Positions 1 to 11,757 of a DNA stretch of 64,000 nucleotides are shown here, one piece after another. Both the position numbers and the translations under genes were made by a program. Where the stretch lies: positions 186,904,214 to 186,968,213 of the forward strand of contig NC_084795.1 in the NCBI RefSeq assembly GCF_963169125.1, read 5' to 3'. The DNA is from Humulus lupulus. Lineage: Eukaryota > Streptophyta > Magnoliopsida > Rosales > Cannabaceae. Position 1 is the first letter of the stretch; every line of letters begins with the position of its first letter. The notes beneath the pieces were generated by a model. The model did not search any database. It was given only the letters and a program-made list of their open reading frames with translations, and was not told the DNA's origin.

Positions 1-567
1 ACCCAAGGGATACATGAGTTATCCTCGCGGTGAGAACCGAAACCCCAGGCTTTGGTAAGGCCTCTGGGGCGGCATGGCCGTACTTGTTTATTATGATGAT
101 TTTCCTATTTATCAGTGAATTATGCCAGCTATATGATTTGCATATGTTATGTACTATTTGGGTTTTCTTGTTGGGCTTCGGCTCACGGGTGCTCCGTGTG
201 GCAGGTAAAAGCAAGGAGTCAGTCAACCGGCCATGAGTATGGAGAGCGTGGGGGCGGCGCGTACATGTTCGGCCTGCCCGACTGCTTTGGTTGGGGGCAT
301 TTTGTATATGGCTGTATTAAACCATTCTTTTGATATCTGATCAAGTGTAAATCTATTTTTGAGTTGTAAATATTTTGTAAACCTTATTTTGGGATCCCAG
401 ATGTTTTACATTTAACGTTTTCAATGAAACTAAACATTTTCAAGAGTACAGCCTTAAACTCTGGTTTATTCGCACTTTTGATTTTAGAAAACACTTAGAG
501 TCAGTCAAAAGCACGATTTCTATTTTAAACTCACTAAGTAACAGCTCTAAGGCAGTAGGGCGTTACA
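1..567 (+). repeat. 3' portion of a Tekay-type LTR (start lies outside the window)
   Basis: The right end reads ...gggcgttaca, the terminal sequence shared by all long LTRs in this window. It holds the landmark GCTCACGGGTGCT block (181-193) followed by a GGCAGGTAAA splice-donor-like site, then a GGGATCCC block near 391. The same blocks occur in reverse at 5007-5570. Minus-strand Tat RT coding sequence resumes at 568, so the LTR was inserted into that RT. It may be a solo LTR or the 3' LTR of a full element to the left; the left junction is not visible. Short ORFs inside it have no recognisable product. Confidence 0.85.
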
Positions 568-1100
568 TTCAACCTCATGTTATATTTCCTCAGGATCTCA
601 AAACATTCATTTAGGTCGGATACATGGTTGTTGGCAGTCTTGGATTTGACTAGCATATCGTCGACATACACTTCCACATTTTTTCCGATTTGACCAACAA
701 ACATTTTGTTAACTAACCGTTGATGGGTAGCCCCGACATTCATTAATCCGAAGGGCATGAATTTATAACATTATGTGTTTGTTGGGGTCATAAAGCTAGT
801 ATGCTCCTAGTGTGCAGGATTCATCGCAATCTAGTTATATCCAGAATACGCATCCGTGAAAGACATGAGCTCGTGTCTCGCAGTGGCATCTACCAACTGA
901 TCAATTCTCGGCAATGGAAAGCAATCCATGGGACAAGCTTTGCTCAGGTCGGAGAAATCGATGCAGGTCCACCACTTTCCATTTGGCTTTGGGACCAGGA
1001 TAGGATTTGCGACCCAGATCAGATATTTTGCTTCATGAATGAACCCCCACTATAATAACCGAGCTACTTCTTCCTCCAACGCCTCAGCTCAGGTTGATTC
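568..1100 (-). pseudogene. reverse transcriptase fragment (Tat element)
   Basis: The palm is readable on the minus strand: MPFGLMNVGATHQRLVNKMF, then the catalytic YVDDMLVKS at about 640-670, then LNECFEILRKYNMRLN ending at the LTR junction. Upstream (higher coordinates, about 760-1060) the frame is shifted, but a fingers segment such as DAYSGYNQIAMNP can still be followed. The frame changes at least once, so no active RT can be made. Downstream thumb sequence is displaced beyond the inserted LTR. Confidence 0.85.
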
Positions 1101-1109
1101 TAAACATCT

Positions 1110-1472
1110 CTATTTTTGGGATTTCGCAGGTATGCTTTTATCCAAGTTGAGGGTGTGCATGATCACACTCGGGCTTATTCCCACCATGTCTTCATGATAC
1201 CAGGCAAAGACATCTAGATTCCCTTGCAAAAAATTTATCAACTTCGTTTTTCTCTCATCATCAAGATTTTTCCCAATCTTAATGATTCTCGAAGTGTCCT
1301 TGGGATCTATGTTTACCTCCTCGTTAGCTTGGAATTGTGATCTATCCTTGCCCATTCGCGGATCGATATCATCGCTTGGGGCGATGCCTCTACCCCTGGC
1401 ATTCTGAGGTTCTTCTGTCCCAGAAGCCACTTCTACTTCCTGGAACTCCTCGCCTCTGTCATGTACGACCAT
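1110..1472 (-). pseudogene. pol segment between protease and RT (Tat element)
   Basis: A 120-residue open stretch contains RIIKIGKNLDDERKTKLINF followed by LQGNLDVFAWYHEDMVGISP and VIMHTLNLDKSIPAKSQK. This is the conserved lead-in to RT in Tat-lineage polyproteins (the 'DVFAW..DM.GI' region). It lies directly between protease at 1480-2158 and RT at 568-1100, in the same orientation. Confidence 0.85.
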
Positions 1473-1479
1473 TGTTTGC

Positions 1480-2158
1480 TGCCCGGGTTAGAATTTTCAA
1501 TCCATGGAAATGCTATAGCATTCCCTGGCAGCAAGATGATCGCCTTTTATAGTGCATATTCCCACAGAGGAGGGGAATCTGATTGCTAGGTGGCGGATAA
1601 AGGTTATGGCTTCAAACGTCATCGACGCATGTCGGCCCAAGATCGCATTATAAGCTGCTAGACAATCGACGACCACAAACTCAAGTAGTTAGGAGACAGT
1701 TCGTGAACCTTCTCCCAATGTCACCACTAGCTAAAATGTTCCGATGGCTATTGATCCCTCACTAGAAAATCCATATAGAACCATGGAAGTCGCCTTTAGG
1801 GCGATTACAAACAACCCCATTTTTCTAAGGTGGATCTAAATAGTAGATTCACAAAACTTCCATTATCTACTAGTATCCTCCTAACTCTTCGGTTGGCGAG
1901 CTGAACCGTTACGACTAAAGGGTCGTTGTGTGGGAACTGGACATGGCTGGCATCTTCTTCCGTAAAAATGATTGGTTGCTTTTCTAACCGATGGTACTTT
2001 GATAGTCGTTGCTCTGGGACGAACTCCACTCTGTTGTGGGATTTCAGCTCGTTGATATATCTCTTCTGGGCACCCCTGCTCGTGCCTGCCAGGTGAGGAC
2101 CTCCGGAAATGGTTGTTATGTCTCCTCCCGTGATCAGAGGAGGGTTGTCTTGATTCAC
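1480..2158 (-). pseudogene. retroviral-type aspartic protease (Tat element)
   Basis: The 117-residue ORF at 1805-2158 ends near the active-site motif RRILVDNGSFVNLLF, the D-x-G-S of Tat-lineage proteases; VDNGS replaces the more usual VDxGSS. After a stop the domain continues through about 1480: GEGSRTVS, LEFVVVDCLAAYNAILGRHA and IKGDHLAARECY are all recognisable Tat protease C-terminal pieces. In-frame stops at several places show that it is inactive. Confidence 0.85.
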
Positions 2159-4279
2159 CCGATATCCATTTGATTCATTGGAGCCTCAAGAGTTGATGGA
2201 ATGTTTTGTCCAGTGGGCTGTCTGGGAGTTCCTCGATTCATGGCGTACTCAGCGAAAGGTCCTGCCCTGATGAGAGTCTCGATCTTGTCCTTTAATTGTC
2301 TGTAGTCATCAGTTCTATGACCGATATCATTGTGGAATCGAAATTTTTTCGAGGGATCTCTCTTCCCCCTTTGATTCTTTAACAGTTCCGGCTTCTTCCA
2401 CAGAAGGCGGGCAACATTCACCAAGAAGATGCGCTCTCTAGTATCCGTGAGGTCAGAATAAGTTACATAGATCAGTTTAAACTTTTCCATGGACTTGTTT
2501 TTCTTTAACTCACTTTGGCCGCCTTCACCATTTCCCTTTCTTTTACTACCCCCTTTGTTATTCTTGGCAGTGGTTTTAGTTGTAGCACCAGCCACAGTGG
2601 TTGCCACTCCAACGAGTTGAGCAGGGGCTTGGCTGGTTCTTACAACAGAAGCTCGTGCCTCTTCTAGATTAATCCACCTCTGAGCTCGGTTTAGGAACTC
2701 ATCCACAGTGTTAACTCCCTTTCTCTGTAGCTCCTGCCATAGGTCGCCTACCACAAGGATCCCCGTCCTCATTGCATGAGTTTAGAACTCTCATCGGCGT
2801 CTCTAGCTCATGCGGCAACATTGGCAAACCTACTTAGGTATGCTTTCAAAGGTTCACCGGGGTGCCGTTTGACATTTTCCAGGGAGTCAGCCTTAATCAG
2901 AGTTGCCTGAGAAGCCCTGAAAGTTCTCTTGATATCCACAGAGAAATTCTTCCAGGAGCTAATAGAGTGCTTTTTGTACTGTTTGAACCATTGCCTAGTT
3001 GGCCCGATCAGAGTTGAAGGGAATATTAGGCACCTTAGCTCGAGTCCAATGTTGTGGGCCATCATCAGGGTATTGAACATTCCCAAGTGGTCGGATGGAT
3101 CTCCATCTCCATCAAATTTTGATAAATGGGGCATCTTGAAACCCGGCGGGTATACGATTGTCGCAATGTTTGGGGCGAAAAGCTCGAGCTCATCCCCTAA
3201 ATCATATTCATCTTTTTCCGTTTCTGATAGGAGTCTTTTCATCATCTCCTTCATCTGGGCTAAACTTTTGAGGGTTTGGTCTTTGATTCCTTGGTTATTT
3301 TGGGGCTGTTCCACAGCTCCCGTCCTACCATACGGGTTTGGTGGGTTGTTGTCCCTCCAAGTTTGAGCTTGGTTTGGTGGGACATTCCCGTTATCACGTA
3401 CTTCGGAAGGACCTCCCTCTTGACGAGTGTAACTAACTCCATTTTGGGATGAATTTCTCCTCTGTGAGTTTTGGCGATCTCGAATATCGTTCTGAGGATC
3501 AACTTGAGGGCTCTGAGCCGAACTAAGGTTATTTCTCAAATCTGTATCAGACCTACAACTTTGACGGCTCACTGTCCAATAACTCCCATTAGTGAAGCTT
3601 AGTGCTCGCGGTTGAGGATGACGATCTGGGATACTGCTGCGTGTCCGCAGGACATAGGTAGGAACATTTTGTGCAGAACGAGGCAGTGTTGGATGTCTTA
3701 TGGGCAATGGGGGATGCGTAACTGGCGAGGCAATTATTCTTCCGTCAGGATGAACCAAATTAGCCTACGGTCGTTCTGCTCCACCATTTCTAACTCTCTG
3801 CATCTGGCGATCTAATCGTGACGCAGGAGGGTTGGCTAGAACATGCAGTCTTCTTGAGTTTTCCCCAGACCTTTCCCATGGGTTTCCATGGGCGTTTCCA
3901 GGAGCATACGACGATGGTACTGAACTTAGAGCCGAGGTCCTAATCGACTGACTGAATTGCCGACGACCCCTGGGAGTGCCATCAGGCTGAACATCTTGGT
4001 AATCTTGTGCCATGGGTGCAGAACTTGGGGTCGGGGTCCTAGCCAATCGACTTGGTTTGGATCGGCCATCCCAGTGGGACTTATGAGACCCACCTTGCCT
4101 CTTTCCGACATTAACATCGGTTGCAAGAGGGGTAGCCGAGTCAGAACCTCCTCGATTTGCTTATTTGCTTTGGCCAAATGGCTTCTTAAGTGTATGTTTT
4201 CTAGTTCTACCATAGTCAAGTAATCTGGGTTCGGATTCGGCAGCAATGTTGTCGAACTCCTAGCGTTTCTGTGGCCCAT
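2155..4279 (-). pseudogene. gag (capsid/nucleocapsid) of the Tat element
   Basis: Three consecutive open stretches (3926-4279, 2808-3758, 2155-2772) read as one gag in shifted frames. The capsid-like core includes GDPSDHLGMFNTLM, ARQWF-like TRQWFKQYKKHSISSW and GEPLKAYLSRFANVA. The C-terminal finger reads FRFHNDIGHRTDDYRQLKD, where the pattern CxFHxDxGHxTxxC has lost both cysteines (to F and Y), so nucleic-acid binding would be lost. The N-terminal third is charged and proline/asparagine-rich, as usual for Tat gag. It starts about 170 bp downstream of the PBS. Confidence 0.85.
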
Positions 4280-4444
4280 CGGTTGTTTTCCTGATCATTG
4301 CTGGATTTCAGGGCTATGCTTATCAAAAATAGCAGTGTGGTGAACCTCCTGCACACCAGGTTGTTCCATTTCATTGCCGTGCCTCGATCGAATGACCAAC
4401 ATGATGAACTTTGATTAGGATTTTGATGAAAGCACTAATCTGCA

Positions 4445-4465
4445 GCTCTTAATGAAAGCACCAAA
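4445..4465 (-). promoter_or_regulatory. primer-binding site region of the left Tat element
   Basis: The minus strand reads TTTGGTGCTTTCATTAAGAG just inside the LTR. The same word, TTTGGTGCTTTCATTGAGAG, sits next to the 5' LTR of the second Tat element at 27207-27227. That fixes the LTR/internal boundary of both. I do not assign the primer tRNA. Confidence 0.7.
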
Positions 4466-4469
4466 CTAT

Positions 4470-5006
4470 TGACGCGGTTTTTCGCCAACAGTGAATTATG
4501 AAAATAGTTGGGATAAGTTAGTGATTAATGATAAACCACAATAAGAAAATGATACTCAAGAGCACCAGAAAAGAATTCTCAAGAACACTAGTCTCTTTTC
4601 GTGGTTCGGAGGTTAAAATCCACCTAGTCCACGAGTTTATATTATTACTATTCTTCTCTTTAAATTTTGACAAAGTTTTTGTATTACAGAAAAACTAACT
4701 CCCTTTCCTATGCAAGATCTTAGTATTTATAGAGAAAATCTCTGGATAGGTCTTGGGGTCATCACGTGACTCAAACCCCAGCGTGACCTGTACCACACTA
4801 ATTATAAATCTTACAATTTATCCTAAGGTATGGTCTGATCATTAGGTAAAACTGATCATGGATCCTCAGAGATAATCGAACATGTCATGCCAATCCATGC
4901 ACAATTATATTATGTGTCCGGGTTTTCAGGGATCCGCGGATTTGCTATGTCTAACCATGATGTCTATATAATGTATCTGGGTTTCTAAAGATCCAAGGAT
5001 ACGTCA
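4470..5006 (-). repeat. 5' LTR of the left Tat element, first segment
   Basis: This is the non-coding stretch outside the PBS. The minus strand ends ...GGCGAAAAACCGCGTCAA near 4470. It is cut at 5006 by the chimeric element and its remainder should continue from 12135. The last five bases, cgtca (5002-5006), are the left copy of the target-site duplication. I could not compare it with its partner LTR, which lies outside the window. Confidence 0.65.
5002..5006. repeat. target-site duplication cgtca, left copy (chimera)
   Basis: The five bases immediately before the LTR start tgtaacg. They are identical to 12130-12134 on the far side of the Cassandra LTR. Confidence 0.8.
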
Positions 5007-7279
5007 TGTAACGCCCTACTTCCTTAGAGTCGTTACTAAGTGAGTTTTAAGACAAAACAGTGTGCAAAGAACTCGCTAACCGAGGTTTTCTTACGAAAGT
5101 GTGACTAATTAAAATTTAAGGCTGTAATCTTTGAAAATGCGTTGATTCAATGAAAACTTCTAGTATTAAACATTTGGGATCCCAAAATAAGGTTTGAAAA
5201 CTATTTACATCTTAAAATGAGTTTACAGTTGATCAATCATAAAAATCCTAGATTATTACAGCCATTTTTCGAATAAACCCCCAGCCAAAGCAGCCGGGCA
5301 GGCCAAACATGTACGCGTCGCTTCACGCTCTCCGTACTCATGGTTGGTTGACTCAGACATTGCCCTTACCTGCAACACAGAGCACCCGTGAGCCGAAGCC
5401 CAACAAGAAAACTCATGCAGAACATAACATATGCAATTTATACAGTTTATCATAACAGATAATCCACATACAAACAAGTCAACCATTAGACTAAGCAAAC
5501 ACGGCCATGCCGCCACCGAAGCCTTACCGAAGCCTGGGGTCTCGGTCCTCACCGCAGGGATATCACACGTATCCCCTGGGTCCTACCCTCACCATAAGCA
5601 TCCCATGTGCTAGGTGTTACTTCTGGCTCCGCTGCCGTACCCGGCCTACGCCGCACTCGGCCCTTGCCGTTCATTTCATTATAATCATACATAGCATAAA
5701 TCAAACAAAATTCATACAGTTATCAATACATGTAAGTCTACACCCTAACATGTAACGCAATATAGGGCCATGCCCGGCAATCATCTCATCATGCAATATA
5801 GGGTCGTGCCCCGCAATCACACTATGGGCCCACGCCCTATCCTACGGGTGTTATAGTTTTCTTACCTGTATTCTGAGCCCCCTGATGCACTAAAGTCGCG
5901 AGCACGGTCCTCTAGCACGAGCCTCACCAACAACCTAGTCACAACACACAAGAAACATCCCTCAATACTAATCAAATCAAAAACCGCTCCCCGGGACCAA
6001 TCCCACACTCTCGGGACTCCCAAATCCCTAAAACAAATCATCGGAAACATCCCCCGAACCCCCGGAGCAAAAGCTGAAAAAATGCAATTTTTCCCATCCT
6101 GAAAAAGGCGTAGCGCCGCGGCGCTACCCGCAAGGGCCGCGGCGCCCAGCGAAGTCAGAAAGCCCCCTGACTGCTAACAGCCTCGCGCCGCGGCGCTCCT
6201 TCGCGAACCCAGAAAAAACTGGGTTTTTCCTCTGCATTTCATCATCCAAAACACACCCAATTCAACCCAAACTCACACCTAAGCCCCAAAATCAATTTAA
6301 AACTTCATATGAACAACTTAACAACCTATAGGCACTAGATTAAAGCTCAAAACACAAACATACCCAACAATCCACCCTTAGATTGCAAAAATCAGCAACA
6401 CCAAACTCAAACACTAAAAACTTAACTCAAGCTATAGATTTCACAATTCAAAACAGAAATCAAACTTAAATGCTCATAAAACCCATACCTCAAGTAGAGA
6501 ATCCACCCTACAAGCTCCCTTGATTCACCTCCTAAGCTCCCACTTCAGCCCATTTTCCTCTTCTTCTTCTTCATCTTCTCATTGCCCTAACTCTCCTTCT
6601 CTTTATTTTTAGCAAAGCCATCATATAACCCCAAATGCCCAAACCGAACCCCTTAAATCCCAGCTGAAACTTGCCTATAACCCTTGCCAAAGGACCCTTT
6701 TACCCTTTCCTACTAATTTCCTTAGCTAAACCTCAAAGGACACTTAAGTCCTTTCCTTTCTATTTCATTTCTACCATTTTCTTTCTAAAACTTGTTACTC
6801 TCAGCAGTAACTGATGGTGACCCAGGTTACTAAATCTCCAATAACCATTACCCGCTAAATCTCAACTTAACCATAAAACTCCCAAAGTACCCCTAGGCTC
6901 CTCCTGAGCCGAGTATAGAAATCCCGTTGTGACTCTTGAGTTAACTAGCTCTCTAGGACCGTCTCGGCACGTGCATCACAATAATAACACCACACTCACG
7001 TGGTACAATTCACAAAATACAATTATCACATATATGCCCTCAGCGGGCTAAAATTACCAATTTACCCCTATCAAGCAAACGGGGTCCACATGCGTAATTA
7101 TTTCACCTAACATGCATACTAACCACGTAGTCATGCATCTCAATGTTCAATTAGTCATATAACATGCTTTAAATCATAACCATGCATTAAACTCAAAAAA
7201 TCACACATAAATCCCATTATGCCCTCCAGGCATGCTAATCAAGGCCCTTAAGCCTTATTAGCGATTTTGGGTCGTTACA
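5007..7279 (-). repeat. Complete Tekay-type LTR (3' LTR of the chimera), 2273 bp
   Basis: It starts tgtaacgccc and ends gggtcgttaca on the plus strand, so on its own strand it is TGTAACGACCC...GGGCGTTACA. It carries the GGGATCCC block, the GCTCACGGGTGCT block (5375-5395, reversed) with a splice-donor-like site, and a GC-rich island at 6108-6205 with GCGCCGCGGCGC-like palindromes. The adjacent sequence at 7280-7312 is a polypurine tract region, which defines this as the 3' LTR. Confidence 0.9.
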
Positions 7280-7315
7280 ACTATCCTCTCCTCATAAAAA
7301 TTTCGTCCTCGAAAT
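7280..7315 (-). promoter_or_regulatory. Polypurine tract region of the chimera
   Basis: The minus strand reads AATTTCGAGGACGAAATTT, then ATGAGGAGAGGATAGT directly before the LTR. This is the signature 3' end of Tekay/Del internal regions; close copies are at 17060-17095, 49660-49694 and 54267-54290. Confidence 0.9.
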
Positions 7316-10300
7316 TTACCCAAACACATCAGTCAGAAAACCCGAAACTCTGACCCTGAATCCCAAGGTCCACCGCCTTTACTTTAGTTCCCAACAACAC
7401 CCTTTTAGGCGCAACAATCTTGCCCCGGAAGATCTTGTCTAACGGCCATACACTCGATAGCCTCTCGTTTACACCGCAACCCTGCTGAAGCCTCAGGGTC
7501 TGCCTAGATTACAATGTCCAATTTGTTGTCTTATTCCTGATTGCAGAGATACTCAAAAGTCATCACCTCTACCAGGTGGGATTGACTTGTAGGCCCCGCT
7601 GGCCCAACCCTTAGTACAACTTCAGAATTTTACGTTGAATCAAGAGTCAGAACTCTCCCTTCTTTCTCTAAACGCCTCACAGATCCCTGTCTGTTATTAC
7701 GCAGAGACGCAACTCTTTCTTCCCGGAACTTTATTTCCTCAAAACTTATCAATTTACCAGCTCTTTATTCTTTCAAATAGGCAGACACCCCTGCCTTAAG
7801 AAGTTTCAACGACCTCTTTGGCTTTCTCTCTGAACTAAAGCCAAACCATAGTATTCACTATCCTTCACCTCTTATCATGTCCTATGTCGTGTTACCTTAA
7901 CAAGACACTAGCGACTGCCACCACGACTAACTCGTCAGGGATTACGCTTCCCTTAATACCTCAAGTATTCGCCTACTCAGCGCTCAATTCTTTAAAATAT
8001 CCGATAAACTTTCAGACTGCCATTCCACTTGCAATCAGCTGACAATTCCAGATTCTCACTCTGTTCTTTTTCGTTCTTTAGACCCATTCCAAAATTTAAA
8101 ATACTCTTGGGTCTCAATTCCGAATCATCGACGTTTTACCCTGCTATCAGTTCACCTGAACCAACTACATTAACTCAAACCACCGAGTTAAAACTTTTCA
8201 TGTCCAAACACTTTACTCAAGGTCCAAAGTGGTCTATTCCCGTGATACACTACCACATCACTTAACCCCTCAGGGTCCAAAGGAAAACACTAGATTCCGT
8301 CACCCGCTCGACCCTCCCAGTACGACGTACCCTAGGAGGTGGAATGATATCCATTCAGAATTCTCGTTCATAAACCAAATCTAATTGGATCCTTCATCCA
8401 TTCCTGGTATCCCAACTTGTACTACCTTAGCAGGGTCCTTCCCTGTTTCAACTCAAGCCAACACTTCGGATTCCATCGCTCGGTGACACTCACCAGTTAA
8501 TCATACCTGCCAACGTTACACCGATCTCAGTCGTTGCCTTGTATCTTCCATTACAATCTATGGCGTTATTCCTTGACTTACACATGCCTCCCAGCTAGGA
8601 GTTCCGCCTCCAATTATATCTCCCCTCGCACAAACGAGGAATTCAGACACCGATCACCCGTCTGTTACCTTCCCCCACATCTGGGTCTCAACGTTAACCT
8701 TCTTACTAATACCCAACACTCAAGTACCTTATACCATACACAACAGTCGACTTAATGTTCCAAGTGTATCAACCAGGTTCATTCTTTCACCTCCCGCAAG
8801 GTTCGATCCAACCTCGCGTCAGATGCGCCTGGGCATGCATAAACCGTGGTGCACCCCCACAAATCCATGTCCTCATCATAGATCAAGTCCTTTATGCCAT
8901 TACTCTTTACTTAATCATAACACACACGAATTCCATCATCGTCCGTAACCAATCAAATCTTACCTTGTCTTCTGAATTTCTTTCTGATTTGACACCACTC
9001 AATCCGTCTAACCTCAAGTTTTACTGTTCTCCTCGTCTCTGATGTAGTTGTCCCCGGAGATGCTTGTGCAATAGACGTCGCGCTCACCAGTCTTGCTATG
9101 TTTTCTATTCTTCAAACATTCTTCATTAGCTTATTGCGGCTTCAGATCGATTCCTCTCTTACCTGTCCTTTCTTCTTGTAGCTCTAAACTGAGTACTCCT
9201 GACGACACCCAAACTAACACTCCGTAGAACCTTACCTGAGACTCCGCCTTCTTGGTACGAACGTCTGTCGCATAATCACTTGCTCACCATTTCCGTCTGG
9301 GAGTAATCCACATGTACTGCTCGTGAACTTGAAGGGAACTTGCCTGAACCATTCATGCATTCTCTGCCTAAAGAACTTACCTGTGCTGCTGCAGCTTGAA
9401 CCATTCTAGAGTCTTTGTTACCAACGCCTCACACTTTACTCAGTTCAAAACGAAATTCCTGAAATGTCTCTTTCCTTGGTTTCCAACTGGTAATAAATAG
9501 GTCACAGATCAATTCTTAGGGACATCCTCCCACCTTGTATCCAACCTTGCACATTCCATTATAACCCGACGATGCTAGTAATCCTCGCAGTATATCACAC
9601 TGGCTACACCAGGCTCAGATTCCTTCGATTGCTTCAATAGCCTTTTCTGTCAGCCAAAACCATCTTTCACAACATTCCCTATACCAATCCTATCCGCAGT
9701 GTGATCTTGAAGTATTCCCTAAATCTTCCTTTGCATACCCACATAACTATCCCACTGGTCTGCACAGTTTCCATTCAGTCTCCTTTACGTACTCCATATG
9801 ATATCCACAACAATCCATCTGCCAGAGTTTCTAATTCCTTCTCAATATGTATTACTGTCCTCAGCCTCTCAAATGGCACCATTGAGGCAACCTCTCTATG
9901 CCCATCACCCTCTCGGAGCATTCACAACACTAAGTCCTTCCAGTTCGTTACATGTCCAAAGCATAAACCATTCTGTTAAATACCCACCCTCGAGGAATCG
10001 GCCTCGAACTACGAATGTAGCGAGGCATTCAAGTTCTCCGTTCCCTCACCACGGGAAATCCATCCTAACATATCGAGTTACTCTATGTAGAAGTCACGCC
10101 CTCACCTGACCTCCTCTCAGGTGGCATCCTCTCCCCCATGCGCATACTAACTAACCTTCCTGGTTCCTGTTGCCAGCTCGACAACCACCTTAGTAACCAA
10201 ACTTCTTTCAAATCTCAAATTAGGTGCCCAAGCACTGTCTGGGGTCCTTTCCCCTCAAAAGTGAGAATCCGACCTCGCTGCGTTCTATCAACACAAGTAC

Positions 10301-11743
10301 TATCTTATCAATCAGACTTTTCCCCCTTTCTGGCAAACCAGAAGCCATAGAACTATCCAGGGTTCCTTTAACTCGACTATCACGATTCTCTCTTTACTAA
10401 TTCCATCAAAGGAAGCACTGCCCCTGCGGCTCTAGCACTCATGCTCTAATCATCAACCATCAGTTCCTCGAACCACATGGCTCTCTCTGCCATCCACATA
10501 AAGACGATAAATCCTTACATCAGAACAGCCCAAACTCCTTAGACTATTCCAAATCTCGAATCCTTAAATGGGTTGCCATCAATTCCAGATACACCCATCA
10601 GTATAAATTCCCAAAATGAATTATCCAATTCACCAAACCCATTAATCTATGCTGTTGTCACCCTAACAGCCCAAACCAAACTTATAAGTCTGCCCGTCAC
10701 CACGGTTCTAATCATGTCTATAAAATCTCTTCTAACCATTCATCATCTAGGTTCTTTCCAACCCATTAAACCAGTACCTCAGCCCGAGTACCAAATCCGG
10801 GTATCTCTCTGCCTCAACATTAACACAACCCTCTAATCAGGATCTCTCATCCTCTTAACCAAGGGTGGAAATAACTCTGCCCATCTATTGATAATTCCTT
10901 ATCAGCCCAAACTCTCCTCAAAACCCGAGGATAACACCCCTTAAACCTTTCATGTAATACCCTTATCTGTCCATACCTCACAGTAGACCAACACTAGTAA
11001 CCTTACTGTTAAAACATCGAAATCAGCTATTTCCCCAGAGAAATCCGCTGTACTTCTATCCCATCTCAACTAACAAACTCCACAGCCTACTCACACACTA
11101 GTGACTCACTGCTACTGCTTCCAGGGATAACTGGAGATCTCAACTCCAACTTATATCTAGAATCCCCCTTTCAACACAATATCAGGTCCCCAAACCCTTC
11201 TAGGAACCAACAACTCGAGTTCATCCGTCGAAACCGACCAAACTCCTGAACTCAGAGGTTCATACCCTGAACCAACTCACAACTAAATCCAAATATCCAC
11301 AGGTATAATGCACACACAAGCATATACTAGTTCAAATCCACAATGTCACACATTTATCTCCCAGATTCAATCATTACTAAGTAAATCCATACTCATCATG
11401 CTTCAAACAAGCCAATATACAATTATACATATGAATTTAATCTAGAGAATTAACCACATACACTCAATATGCGAACCATTATGCCAATTTTCATCCATAT
11501 GCATAATAGTATTATTCAGCATGCATCAATCTCAACATGCAATAGTCAAGGGCCCAGCCCAACAGCATCTCATGCATATGTTATTTCATTCCTCATGCTC
11601 CATATAAATAAGCAGGCAAACAGGGCATTCAAACATATATTTAGACACGTCAATTAATCATACCAACCAACCCTGAGTCGAGCTTGTCACTGACAGCGAG
11701 CGTACATGTTCGGTCGATCTCCAGAACCAATAAACCTTGGCTC
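7316..11743 (-). mobile_element. Interior of the chimera: eroded Tekay-like sequence without a usable ORF
   Basis: About 4.4 kb with no recognisable intact domain. By eye it is homologous to the interior of the other minus-strand element at 54267-58101. Matching stretches include the 'aagaatgtctctatcctt...tggtaata' type block at 9455-9500 versus 55905-55940, and 'tttccattcagtct' at 9769 versus 56203. The C/T-rich plus strand yields long spurious plus-strand ORFs around 8029-10836 (Pro/Ser/Thr-rich); I do not accept these as genes. The shared interior suggests a family of long-decayed or non-autonomous copies. Confidence 0.65.
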
Positions 11744-11755
11744 GCTCTAATACCA
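11744..11755 (-). promoter_or_regulatory. Primer-binding site (tRNA-iMet type) of the chimera
   Basis: The minus strand reads TGGTATTAGAGC beginning two bases after the LTR end. It is one base off TGGTATCAGAGC, the complement of the plant initiator methionine tRNA 3' end. The following bases (GAGCCAAGGTTTA) match the Tekay leader at 37689, not Cassandra. Confidence 0.9.
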
Positions 11756-11757
11756 AG

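Larger units (their letters stand above)
568..5006 (-). mobile_element. Tat-lineage Ty3/gypsy element, minus strand, partial
   Basis: Reading down the minus strand from 5006 the order is 5' LTR, PBS, gag, protease, linker and RT, the gypsy order. The gag finger of the CxFHxDxGHxTxxC type and the ILVDNGS / AYNAILGR protease signature point to the Tat lineage rather than the chromoviruses. It is broken on the left by the LTR at 1-567 and on the right by the chimeric insertion at 5007-12129. RNase H, integrase and the 3' LTR would lie beyond the left edge. Many stops and frameshifts make it a relic. Confidence 0.85.

Noticed and set aside
5256..5552. 98-residue ORF on the minus strand, similar to one at 30-236
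   Set aside because: The similarity exists because both are the same part of homologous LTRs. No domain is recognisable and other LTR copies do not keep it open.
8029..10836. Several plus-strand Ser/Thr/Pro-rich ORFs
   Set aside because: They lie on the strand opposite the element's sense and reflect C/T-rich composition. No domains, no conserved order.
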